Positions 11,265-21,046 of a stretch of DNA of 64,000 nucleotides are shown here, in pieces. The translations under genes and the position numbers were made by a program. Source of the DNA: Pseudeuparius sepicola (lineage: Eukaryota; Arthropoda; Insecta; Coleoptera; Anthribidae); contig OY987299.1 in the NCBI GenBank assembly GCA_963920635.1, positions 130,817,373 to 130,881,372 of the forward strand, given 5' to 3'. The first letter of the stretch is position 1; each line of letters opens with the position of its first letter. A model generated the notes under the pieces. The model had not been told where the DNA came from and did no database searches. It saw only the letters and a program-made list of their open reading frames with translations.

Positions 11265-12097
11265 TTCTCTGACACAATTCTTTTACGTTGTTCTTGAAGT
11301 AGTTAACAGAAACTTGAGATTTTTTGTGGGTGTACTTTTTTTAGACATTTGCGTAACCTACGTAACCTTACTTTCACATCTGACAAGATTATTTACCGTC
11401 TATGGAGCTCAATCTCTTCCTCGTCCTTCCTCGATTGTAAACGTGGGCGTAGATTTTGGGCTGTCCATTCACGGTCATAAATCTTGATTTGACGTTTCTT
11501 CTTCCTCTTTCTTCCTGGATTGTAAACGTTGGCGTAGATTTTGGGCTGTCGATTCACGGTCATAAATGTTGAACTTAATGTTGATTTGACGTTTTTTCTT
11601 TCTCTTCCTTCCTGAATTGGAAACGTGGGCGTAGATTTTGGGCTGTCCACCCACGGTCGTAAATGTTAAACTTGACCTCACTAAAAGCTTCTAACTAAAT
11701 TTAAATAAGCTTTTTGTAGGAAATTTTTGTTAGGGAACATGTTTCTTTTTTAATTTAGTATACGCTCAATAATATATTACATTTTTTTAAAAGAATTTAA
11801 CAAAAATTTGTTTCAAAAAGAACTACCTAATGTGTTTTACCTACTCTTAATATAAATCTAGGATATAATTTTATTCAGTATTCGTCCCATTTCGCCCTAA
11901 ATTTTCTAAATCGCACTAAACACGCGAACAAGTCATAAAAACCGAACAGAATTCATATTGCCCGCTCTTGTGCCAGGCACTAACCTATATATTTTGTGCC
12001 AGGCACCACTAGCGACATTTTTCGATTTTCTCCGCATAAACAAATCAGTCACTCCCGTTTATTATTTTCTTCTAAAATTTCAGTTTTCAGCTTCGGT
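11265..12097. promoter_or_regulatory. Bidirectional Eogt/Hsbp1 promoter region
   Basis: The two genes start 834 bp apart on opposite strands with nothing else between, so this spacer must hold both promoters. It contains the tandem repeat at 11405-11680 on the Eogt side. A short acceptor-like TTTCAG at 12078-12083 in front of the Hsbp1 start suggests a leader intron or alternative leader. Core promoter elements are not obvious. Confidence 0.45.
11405..11680. repeat. Tandem repeat, three units of about 85-96 bp
   Basis: The phrase GGCGTAGATTTTGGGCTGTC occurs three times, with AGATTTTG starting at 11451, 11536 and 11632 (spacings 85 and 96). Each is followed by CACGGTC(A/G)TAAAT and preceded by a TTCCT-rich stretch. 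Overlapping minus-strand frames here are by-products of the repeat. Confidence 0.8.
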
Positions 12098-12584
12098 ATG
12101 GTAGATGATAAAGTCGAAATGAACAACGACACAGAAAGCTACACCGCGACAAACACAAATGATCCAAAAAATGTACAGGAACTTACCCAATATGTGAGTA
12201 TTTCATTATTATAACCTCTTTGGTTTTGTCAGAGAACACCTTCCTTGTTCTCTGGTTTTGTCTTCCAAGTTCTTAAATTCTTTATAAAAAGGGTTCCAAC
12301 TATTTGCTTCCACGATAAGCTCAATAATACTTATATAATATAAATCGTCAAATAATGTTTCTTTATAAGCGATTGGCAGATTGATATCTGCCGCTACTTG
12401 TTCCGAGAAACATTTCCGATGTTTTTAGGTGCAAAGCCTCTTGCAAAACATTCAAGATAAATTCCAAAACATGTCGGATCAAATTCTGACCCGTATCGAT
12501 GAAATGGGAACGAGGATAGATGAGCTAGAAAAAAACATCGGAGATTTGATGACACAAGCAGGTGTCGAGGGTCCAGACAAATAA
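12098..12584 (+). CDS. Hsbp1: HSBP1: heat shock factor-binding protein (2 exons)
   Basis: Exons 12098-12193 and 12429-12584 join in phase 0 at a TAT|GTGAGT donor and a TTTTTAG acceptor to give 83 residues. Residues 24-80 ([40 protein letters not shown], then [16 protein letters not shown]) are the conserved heptad coiled coil of HSBP1, which forms small oligomers and dampens HSF1 trimers in the nucleus after heat shock. The first ~23 residues are acidic and variable, as in the family. The usual length is about 76. The start at 12098 (MVDDKVEM) is preferred because upstream in-frame codons are not homologous. An AATAAA is near 12902. Confidence 0.93.
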
Positions 12585-13164
12585 TTTAATATAAGTACAT
12601 TATCAAACATAAACAATTTTAGATATTAGATGTTTTTAATTTTACTTTGTTTCGATTCCTACTTTGAAGCAGCAGTTTTAAGGATGAATAATTAATAAGT
12701 TGTACGTTGATATTTCGTAGACCGACAAATGTAATTTTAAGATTGAAAATCAAGATTTGTTCAAATGCAGTTATTATTAGCGTTAAGTTTATAAATACCG
12801 AGTTTCTGTTTATACCAAACACACCAAATTATAATTTTAATGCATACTTATTTGTTTTTTTTTATTGTAAGATTGTTTCCTCCAGTTTTTCTCAAAAATA
12901 ATAAATAAAATCGTTGGGTGGTCTGTGGTGAAAGATATGTAGAGTTCATGTCGTTTACGACTGTCCAGTTAGCAGCAAACCATCTTTGAAATTTGCAGCC
13001 GCCACCTATTATCCAATATAAGAATGCTTATGGAATCCCCTGACTAAAATCAAGTAATTCTTACGCCTGGCTTAAATAAAAGCACGTGTTCGATGGCATT
13101 CCGCGAAACAAGGCGATTGGTCAATAGGCCATAAAATATCAGTGCGCCTGGCAACAGGGACGTA
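12585..13164. other. Hsbp1 3' region
   Basis: AT-rich 3' untranslated and intergenic DNA. A GC-richer part at 12930-13160 has no open frame or recognisable RNA. Confidence 0.35.
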
Positions 13165-13948
13165 CAGGGTGTTCACGAAATATTTGACCCCCCCCCACTA
13201 ACTTTTTTATTTTTTGAGCTAGAAACACGAATAAAAAAGCATTTTGTAGAGAATTTTATAATTTTTTTGCGGTTTTATTGCATTTTATATAGGGTGTTTA
13301 GAAAAAGAGTGGCAAACTAAACTTATGTTTTTTTAAATGGAACACCCTATATATTTTTGCATTTTTGAAATCTGCTCATCAAGGCAATTAAAATGATATT
13401 AAACTTTGTGGCATTATCTTTTTTCGTTTTTGAAAAATTCCGTTTTCAAATTTTATACTAAATTTATTTAACTCGAATTTGTGGATCTCGTGATAAAGGT
13501 AGATGATCGATGTAATAACAAAAAATATTTGTTTCAAACAAGAGAGTAATATAGTGAAACTCCAAAATGTTTAGGAGCCTTTTCAAATTTTACTGATTTT
13601 CGAAATAAAGAATTTCAGGAAAATCGTAAAAGCCCCTAAATATTTTTAAGTTTCACTATGTTACTCTCTTGTTTAAAACAAATATTTTTTGTTATTACAT
13701 CGATCATCTATCTTCATCAAGAGATCTACAAATTCGAGTTAAATAAATTTAGTATAACATTTGAAAAGGGAATTTTTCAAAAACGGAAAAAGATAATGCC
13801 ACAAAGTTTAATATCATTTTAATTGCTTTAATGAGCAGATTTCAAAAATGCTGAAATATATAGGGTGTATCATTTAATTTTATTCGTGTTTCTAGCTCAA
13901 AAAATAAAAAAGTTAGTGGGGGGGGTCAAATATTTCGTGAACACCCTG
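13165..13948. mobile_element. Palindromic element, CAGGGTGTTCACG ends
   Basis: Left end CAGGGTGTTCACGAAATATT after TA; right end AATATTTCGTGAACACCCTG before TA. Arms of about 390 bp match through a C-run/G-run, CTAGAAACACGAATAAAA, ATGAGCAGATTTCAAAAATG and CTAAATATTTTTAAGTTTC. The left arm has an extra segment bounded by TATAGGGTGTTTAG and GGAACACCCTATATA (about 13288-13353) that the right arm lacks: a small further insertion with the same style of ends. No coding capacity. Confidence 0.8.
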
Positions 13949-14419
13949 TACTTGATCGCAAAAGTATATTTACGCGGTTTTATCTTGTCGTTTTTCAGCT
14001 ATTTAGACACTGCCACAAATAATTTTATCGATGTTTTAATTAAGCCAAAAATTTTTTTACTAGTTATTTTTATGTAAACCATTGTAAAACTAAAATTAAA
14101 TAAAGGTTGTGCCTCAGTTCGGCTCTGGCGAATACCTCTGTTATTATAACGTCGTGTCTCTGTTGTTATAACGTCGTGTCACAAATCGTAAATTTAATTA
14201 TGTTTCATATAGGGTGTTACCATTTCCAATGTCTCCGATGGTTGCAAGGATTGCGAAATCTGTGAATTTTTTGTAGCGTGCGTGTCCTATCACTTGCTAC
14301 TTTTTTGTTGAAAAAAAAAAATTTACTTGCTACAAGTTTTATTAACAACTTTGCAGGTTCTTTCCTAAAAAAATACACAATCTACAAATAAATATCTATC
14401 GGCAAACACAAATAAGTAA
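13949..14419. other. Spacer before the Cibar1 3' end
   Basis: No gene. CTCTGTTATTATAACGTCGT is followed by a near-copy about 20 bases on, a short direct repeat. A lone TAGGGTGTTACC near 14211 resembles a transposon end without a partner. Confidence 0.35.
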
Positions 14420-17400
14420 TTATTTTTTATCTTTTCTTTCAATCGGCGAACGCCTCTCACTATCAGAACTCGAATTCACCATCGAATTTTCATCGTCGCT
14501 GTCCCCCGACTCTTCGGTATTCGAAACGCTGTGTTTAATAGAATCCAGGGTTTCCTCGCTTTTCGAAAATTTGAATTTATCTTTCGACGGTATCCCCGAA
14601 CTCCTCGAGGGGCTTCTCGTCGCCGAGAAAATGCCCCCGAGAGAGCCCGACCTAAATATCGCCTGGCGGGGCTCTGGAGATTGGCGGTGGTGTGGCTCGG
14701 TTACTCGTAGAGATTTTTTAAACTCCTGCGGGAAAAAATTATGAACAAATAAGTAAAGGTTGTGATCGGTTGAATTTCGTTACCCCTCCAATTTTTTCCC
14801 TTGTATTTTGAAAGTCCTGCACAAAAAAATAAAGACCAATAATAATAGGTATAACAAAACTGATTGCTTTAAGTCTAGTTTAGCCAGAATTTGGATAAAT
14901 CTTCTCTTAGCCTTAAGGTTGGAAATAAAATGTAATCAAAAGTATGTTCGGTTGCCTGTTAAATCGATAGAATTTTATTTACAACTAGTTGAAAAAGCTA
15001 GTGCATTTAGAAGGTTTATTTATTTGAAACGGTATTTTTAAAATATGTAACAGATACTAATAACACTATTGTAAAAGTCATAGCTGCTAAATAAATAAGT
15101 ACCTATATATTTTTTAAAATTTCTGTTAGCTATTACCACTTAGTAAAGGATATATATTCTATATAGAATATGTATCCTCTACTCAATGCTATAACTAAAT
15201 ATAGCATCGTTAATATCTGAGTATTTTAAAAATACCCTTATTTTTGTAAACCTATCAAATTCACTAGTTTTTCCAGCTAGTTGTAAATAAAATTGATAGA
15301 GGCAACCGATCATACTTTTAATGACGTTTTATTTCTAGCCTTAAAAAAGTTACTGAATTATAGCAGTCCATGGCCTCGAATGATGTCGTACTTTCCTGTT
15401 TTCAGTATTTTTTTCACATCATATTATACATTGCAAATCTTTGGAATTTGAAAATACCATGCTATTTTAATACACAATAATGTTCTATTATGTAATAATA
15501 ATAATGTTATAGTTATTTATGTATCAAGGGAATTATAAGGGCCTTAATTGCTTGAGGTTATTAAGGCCCATTAATTCCCGTGGTGGTACATAGATAATTT
15601 TATTTCTGACCGATTTCAATAAAATATTGTTCATTTTTAAAACGGAAAAAATGTTTATATTATAAGGGCCTTAATTACCGATGTTCAGTTTTCATTTCAC
15701 TTTTAAGTGGACACAAATCAATAAAAAATTGATTTGTTGGGATATTTTCAAAAAAAATTTTTTACACAAAGTCTTCAAAATGCGCAACTTTCTACGTGAA
15801 CACATTTGTCAAATTGAAATTCCAGGGCCGGCTAAGATTTTTTTTAAACCCCGATTTTCACAAAATCTATTTAGGCACTTTTTTATTTAAAATCTGACCA
15901 TACAGCGTTAATTAGGACCCTCTAAAACCCTTAAGTTCAAAATTTGAACTAAAAATATACAGGGAGTTCGGTTTTAGAGCGCCTTAAAGTTGAGCAAAGT
16001 AGTGATTTCAAGGGCCCCTGGAGAGTCAAGCGTGCCATGGAATGATTTTAAAACAATTGAAGAATTAACAGGACCACCCAAAGTATTGATGGACGAGACT
16101 GCAAGAAAAAATAATACAGGATGTTTTTCTCTACCGCTGCTGAAAGTTCAGACTTTTTTCGAATTTTATTCTGATCAAGTTTGCCGTGCTTTTTGAAACA
16201 AATAAACGAGCTACAACAAAAAATAATTGAAGCTTGCGATTCCGTAACAATAGATGAGTTAAGACGAGTTGTTTCTAATAACAAAAAACGTCATCTTGAA
16301 AAATGTATTACGTTAGAAGGCGGTTATGTTGAAAAAAAAAACCGATAGTTTAAGATCTAAATATTTTGTTTGTTATTTTATTGTTAAGATTAAATAAATT
16401 TTGTTATTAGTAACTTTGTTTCAAAAAGCACGGCAAACTTGATCAGAATAAAATTCGAAAAAAGTCTGAACTTTCAGCAGCGGTAGAGAAAAACATCCTG
16501 TATTATTTTTTCTTGCAGTCTCGTCCAACAATACTTTGGGTGGTCCTGTTAATTCTTCAATTGTTTTAAAATCATTCCATGGCACGCTTGACTCTCCAGG
16601 GGCCCTCGAAATCACTACTTTGCGCAACTTTAAGGCGCTGTAAAACCGAACTCCCTGTATATTTTTAGTTCAAATTTTGAACTTAAGGGTTTTAGAGGGC
16701 TCTAATTAACGCTGTATGGTCAGATTTTAAATAAAAAAATGCCTAAATAAATTTTGTGAAAATCGGGGTTTAAAAAAAAATCTTAGCCGGCCCTGGAATT
16801 TCAATTTGACAAATGTGTTCACGTAGAAAGTTGCGCATTTTGAAGACCTTTGTGTAAAATTTTTTTTTTGAAAATATCCCAACATCAATTTTTTATTGAT
16901 TTGTGTCCACTTAAAAGTGAACACCCTGTATATGTATATTAGCATTTTTTATTTTATTTTTACTTGTGAAAGGTAGAGGAAATTATAGAATCTATAATGT
17001 CCCAAGGGAGTTATGACCCTCTTTATTGATAGCGTAACTATGACGATATAAGCTTATAATCCCCCGGTCAGAAATAAAAAATATATATCACATTGTCTGA
17101 CTGACAGAAGCTATTTGCTGTGTTTTCCAGGACCTGCTTAATTGTAGTGTAACTTTTTAAGTGCTAAAAAAGCACCCACTAAACTGGCAATTTTCCAAAT
17201 TCTGATAAAGTAGTAAAGAAATTTTGTCAGTAACACCTGAAACAAAAATAAGATACCTATAAAGCCGAAGTAGTTTCAGCATATATAAGGTTTTTCAAAA
17301 ATATCTCGGAAAGTAGGCCACAGAAAGCGGATGGGTTTTTACTTTTTTACACAAAGCTAGCTCATTAAAAAGACAATTTTTTCTTTCAAATAAAATTCTC

Positions 17401-18429
17401 CGAAAAATGCATTTGTTGAGTTATTTCGACCATCAATAGACACCCAACAATTTAAATTGAAATAAACTGTTTACCTCTAAGTCTGATTCCTCATCAATAG
17501 AATTTATATAATTATAACTTTTTGTTAAAACTTCTAATGCTTTGGCATGATAACCCATTTCAGTGCTTACAAAATCGAGCAAGATAACTTTCAAATCGTG
17601 CAGTTTTTGCTTTTCAAAATTGCTTGTTTTGTCTTCAATCTTATGTAGAGTTTTTGAAACTTCTGCGGTTGCTTTGATGAGTTCCGTCTCAGCTTGAACC
17701 TAAGAAAAATGAAAACTGTTGCTTTGTTCAATTTTCCAAGGTGTAAAAGTTGTTCATAATTTTTAAATACCCACTTTTACTTACTATTTGGTGTCTGTTT
17801 CGCGGATTCCTTTCTCGAATTCTATCCAGTTGTCTCTTCCTTGTTATTTCCTTCTCGCGGACAGAATAAATGTCTCTAACTTCTTCGCGGGCCTTTTTAC
17901 AAATATCTTCGTATTTCGAGAATTCCGCAATGACTTTGTTGTCCAAAATTTGAACCCTCGCGTCCCCATAGTCACTGATAGTCGATATTGAATCAGCAAA
18001 ATTTTCTAAACCAATAGCTACGATATTTTAGTTTATTTATTTAGGAAGATTTTTTACATTTTATAATTATTTCGAGAGAATTGCTCATACTTACATAAGG
18101 ATTTGTTTATATTTTCAGTATTAGCAAAATTTAGGCAAACTTTGGAAATTTCGTCTCCTTTATCTCGAATTCTAGCAGCTTTTCTCGAGTATTGCGCAAA
18201 AACGTTGCATAATTCGGCAATATTGCGTTCTACAGATTGGATGCGGTCTTGAATGAATTTTGCTTCCTCTTCACTAAGATGACAAAACTAATTAGTTTTC
18301 AAAAATGTAATGATGCACTTTGTAAAATTGTTGTTATAAAAAATGTGTGCTTCATTTATAAATATAAATTTTAGGTACGTATGTAAATATTATTTACCAG
18401 CTAGACTTCGGTCGAAATGAATTCAGCAT
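14420..18429 (-). CDS. Cibar1: CIBAR1/FAM92: BAR-domain ciliary protein (5 exons)
   Basis: Exons in transcript order: 18429-18398, 18273-18095, 18017-17785, 17699-17475, 14725-14420. All junctions are GT-AG and the phases fit, giving 324 residues. The family (FAM92/CIBAR) has a crescent BAR-like domain, works with Chibby at the basal body in ciliogenesis, and has a mitochondrial role in vertebrates. Visible: FIQDRIQSVERNIAELCNVF, LENFADSISTISDYGDARVQ, YEDICKKAREEVRDIY, RQLDRIRERNPRNRHQIVQA, NFEKQKLHDLK, STEMGYHAKALEVLTKSY and DEESDLEEFKKSL. The last exon adds a Ser/Arg-rich disordered tail of about 100 residues. The tiny 32-bp first exon is the least certain part; its phase and MLNSFRPKSS match the family's short lead-in. 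Intron 4 (14726-17474) holds two inverted-repeat elements. Confidence 0.88.
14913..15343. repeat. Inverted-repeat element in Cibar1 intron 4
   Basis: Left arm AAGGTTGGAAATAAAATGTA through GTTCGGTTGCC and TTTTATTTACAACTAG is mirrored at the right (about 15225-15343) by CTAGTTGTAAATAAAA, GGCAACCGATC and TTTTATTTCTAGCCTT. A second, perfect short palindrome, GATATATATTCTATATAGAA, sits in the loop near 15150. MITE-like, non-coding. Confidence 0.65.
15696..16928. mobile_element. Palindromic Tc1/mariner-type element, shared-core family
   Basis: Arms of about 500 bp: TTCACTTTTAAGTGGACACA on the left and TGTGTCCACTTAAAAGTGAA then CACCCTG-TA on the right, continuing through GGCCGGCTAAGATTTTTT, CAGGGAGTTCGGTTTTA, GCGTGCCATGGAATGATTTT and CTACCGCTGCTGAAAGTTCA. 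The left tip has lost its CAGGGTG. The loop (about 16197-16420) encodes a transposase C-terminus on the plus strand. Sections of the arms (ATCTGAC..ACAGCGTTAATTAGGAC, CAGGGAGTTC, GTGCCATGGAAT) recur at 21.7, 31.4 and 50.1 kb. Confidence 0.8.
16199..16348 (+). pseudogene. Transposase C-terminal fragment in the palindrome loop
   Basis: About 49 codons open to a stop: QINELQQKIIEACDSVTIDE, then LRRVVSNNKKRHLEKCITLE, then GGYVEKK. This is the layout of the last part of Tc1/mariner-group transposases (a helix rich in Leu/Ile, Arg-xxx-Cys-Ile, then Gly-Gly-aromatic-hydrophobic-Glu near the C-terminus). Everything upstream, including the DDE/D catalytic core, is absent and replaced by the mirrored arm. 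There is no start codon of its own. Confidence 0.6.
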
Positions 18430-18768
18430 TTTTAAGTTTAACTAGGTATTATCAGCTTCTGCTTGATTAAAATAAATGTAAGGAACATGCACACTTTTGC
18501 ATAAAATTATTCTCTGCAAGTCTGTAACTGACATCGGCACAATACAAACAAACATGCTGGTGTGTTTGTTTGTACCTTAGGCTATTATGGAAATAAACTC
18601 TCCATAAAATAATCAATACTTTGATATTTTCATGAATGTTTACTATAAACAAAATATCGCTCCTATAATATGGTCGTTCTGGTATTATTCTTATGCTGTG
18701 CAGAGATTATTAAAATACAAAACACTGCTGACTGAAATATTTAATACACCGAATAATCAGCTACTAAA
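18430..18768. other. 5' flank of Cibar1
   Basis: Presumed Cibar1 promoter and leader on the minus strand. No distinct core element seen and no other gene. Confidence 0.35.
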
Positions 18769-19380
18769 CAGGGTGATTCAGTTCCGGTGCTCAACATGGG
18801 GATCTCGGAAACCGTAACAGATACCAAGTCTGTCAAATGGAGGCAAACTTGCGCCTTTGGGAGCCTAACAATATGCAGTACCTAGGTATAAAAAATGACC
18901 ACTTGTTATAATTGGAATAGCTTTGAAAAAAAAAAGAGAAAAATGCATAGTCCAGGACCGTAGTAAATGTGCATTTTGGCGGCCAAAACGAGAAAAAATA
19001 TGTATGTGTCATACATCGTTGTACTCAGGACAACGATTTATTTCGAAATATGGAATAAAAAATCCAGGTCCATATTTAAAAAAATGAAGATGATCCCTCT
19101 ATCTCATCGCCTCGAAAATCTAAAAATACTACGACGTAGTCCAGAAAAAGTTGCAATGAAGAAGTATAATTTATTTGCAAATAACGACAGAAAAAATAAA
19201 ATCTAAATTTCAAAAATTCGGTTTTTCTTAAATATCTCAGCAACCCATGAAAATATTTTAACTTCCTCAACGGAATATTGTTAGGCGCCCAAAGGCGCAA
19301 GTTTGCCTCCATTTGACCGACTTCATATCTGTTACGGTTTGCGAGATCCCCATGTTGAGCACCGGAACTGAATCACCCTG
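18769..19380. mobile_element. Palindromic element, CAGGGTGATTCAGTTCCGG ends
   Basis: CAGGGTGATTCAGTTCCGG at the left and CCGGAACTGAATCACCCTG at the right. Arms of about 200 bp match through CAACATGGGGATCTC, ACAGAT...AAATGGAGGCAAACTT and GCGCC(T)TTGGG. The centre (about 18960-19140) is AT-rich. Non-coding; frames here are chance. Confidence 0.75.
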
Positions 19381-19659
19381 TATATACTTCAGCTATCTTT
19401 CTAAAAATATTGCAATTCTTAGAAATACTCGATGTGCATCAATTTTTTTTATTTTTCTTAAGATTTTCAAAATATTCATGAGCTCGAAGAAATTTCTAGC
19501 AATAATTCAACCATAGAGAACCTTTAAGTAGTATTTCCGAATATTCAGTTTTTTGAGGAAATGAAAGCAAGTTTCTGTATTTTACAAGTTACGCATTTAA
19601 TGTAACCATTATAGGACATCTTTTAATCCTTTTTAATTCTGAATCCAACGATATATAAT

Positions 19660-20832
19660 TCGACCTTTTGGTCTCCAACCGTTTCCGAGATATTTACCAA
19701 AAAAGCTCCATCAAACTAGATAACATTTATCACAAATCAAGTCAGCGATGATATAATAAAATTGACAACCAAATGGAATGTCAATTCAACATTTCTACTG
19801 ATTTCTACTTAAATGTGATAAATTTCACTTCCTGTCGATTTAAATCCTTGATACAGCCTACATATAAATGAGGCACTCGGAACATCTCCATTTGGATATT
19901 TACGAGAAGTCTCCCTCAGTTTTTATGTATCTTATACAGTGACCGGCAGAAAGTTGGACACAAATGGAAAAGTTTTTTTTATTAATTTCTCAGAAAATTT
20001 TATTCTTGATAAAAGTTGGTGCATAATTTCAAACTCAAAATTTAAATATCTCCTGTTGGATAGGAGGTAGATTCAAAAATGTCAAAAATACTCAGGAATA
20101 AAGTACCCTTATTTTTAAAAATACGGTAATAAGTTACTTACAAAAGTTGTTTGGAATCAAAGGTGGATGTCAGATTTAGTCACAGCCACCAAGTCAAAAA
20201 AAGAAATATAACTTTTTATGTATTTTTTTCGACCACGCTGTGTATTAAAAAAAAACAAAATACCGCAAGCGCAACTTATCATTGGATAACGCATGAATTT
20301 GCTACTAAACTTTAATTTTGTTCGATTAGCAGCTAGGGATTTAAATTAATCGAAATCATAGTTTAAATTTATTAAATTTTTGTGTCCAACTTTCTGCCGG
20401 TCACTGTATTATTTCTGATAAATTATCACAGCGTTCTTGTTTGAAAACAATTTTTTAACTCTAACTACAGCTTCAGCAATGAAATTTGAAATTAATGTGA
20501 CAGGTAAGTGGAAATGTCAAATTGACAGCCTACTCAATTGTCAGTTTTATTATGTCATGGCTGATTTGATTTTAATGTTTAATGGATTGAATATAACACA
20601 TAAGAGATAATCTCTTATGAATTTTGTCTCTTAAGATTTAGATCGACAGGAAGTGAAGTTAACCTGACAGGTAATTAGAAATGTTGAATTGATGGCCTAT
20701 TTGATTTTTCATAAATCTGGTTCTAATGATTGGCCTAGTTGGATCGAACATCAGACACTGACACAAAAGACCATGTTATCTAGTTTGATGAAGCTTCTTT
20801 GGTAACTATCTTGGAAACGGTAGAGCGATCGT
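19660..20832. mobile_element. Outer inverted-repeat element around a Tc1-like MITE
   Basis: TCCAACCGTTTCCGAGATA, CATCAAACTAGATAACAT and TTCACTTCCTGTCGATTTAA on the left are mirrored at 20640-20830 by TTAGATCGACAGGAAGTGAA, ATGTTATCTAGTTTGATGAA and ATCTTGGAAACGGTAGAG. Match quality is moderate, so this layer is older than the inner element it contains. Non-coding. Confidence 0.6.
19937..20406. mobile_element. Tc1-like MITE, CAGTGACCGGCAGAAAGTTG ends
   Basis: Flanked by TA on both sides. Left terminus CAGTGACCGGCAGAAAGTTG (then GACACAAA) and right terminus CAACTTTCTGCCGGTCACTG are perfect inverted repeats of about 28 bp. TA duplication and CAGTG tips are typical of Tc1/mariner-superfamily MITEs. 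No transposase frame remains in its 470 bp. Confidence 0.82.
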
Positions 20833-21046
20833 TCAAGTCAAGCAACGGTGCACGTGGTTGGCTCATGCAAATTCAGCTACTTCCTCGAAATAAAAAAAAA
20901 CGCCCCTTTTACCTACATGCAACACATCTTTTTTTTATTATAAAAATACAGAATCAATACAATAATACAATGAAGTAATTACACAATTAACCCTTATAAA
21001 AATACGTTCCGCTCGCCGGCCCGCGCGCGCCCCCCGCCGCCCCCCG

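Noticed and set aside
11393..11681. Minus-strand repeat-rich peptides with RKRKKKRQI motifs
   Set aside because: They are translations of the 85-96 bp tandem repeat; no gene context.
15990..16196. 68-residue frame MSKVVISRAPGESSVPWNDF...
   Set aside because: An almost identical frame occurs on the other strand at 16421-16627 because it lies in both mirrored arms; it is element sequence, not a host gene.
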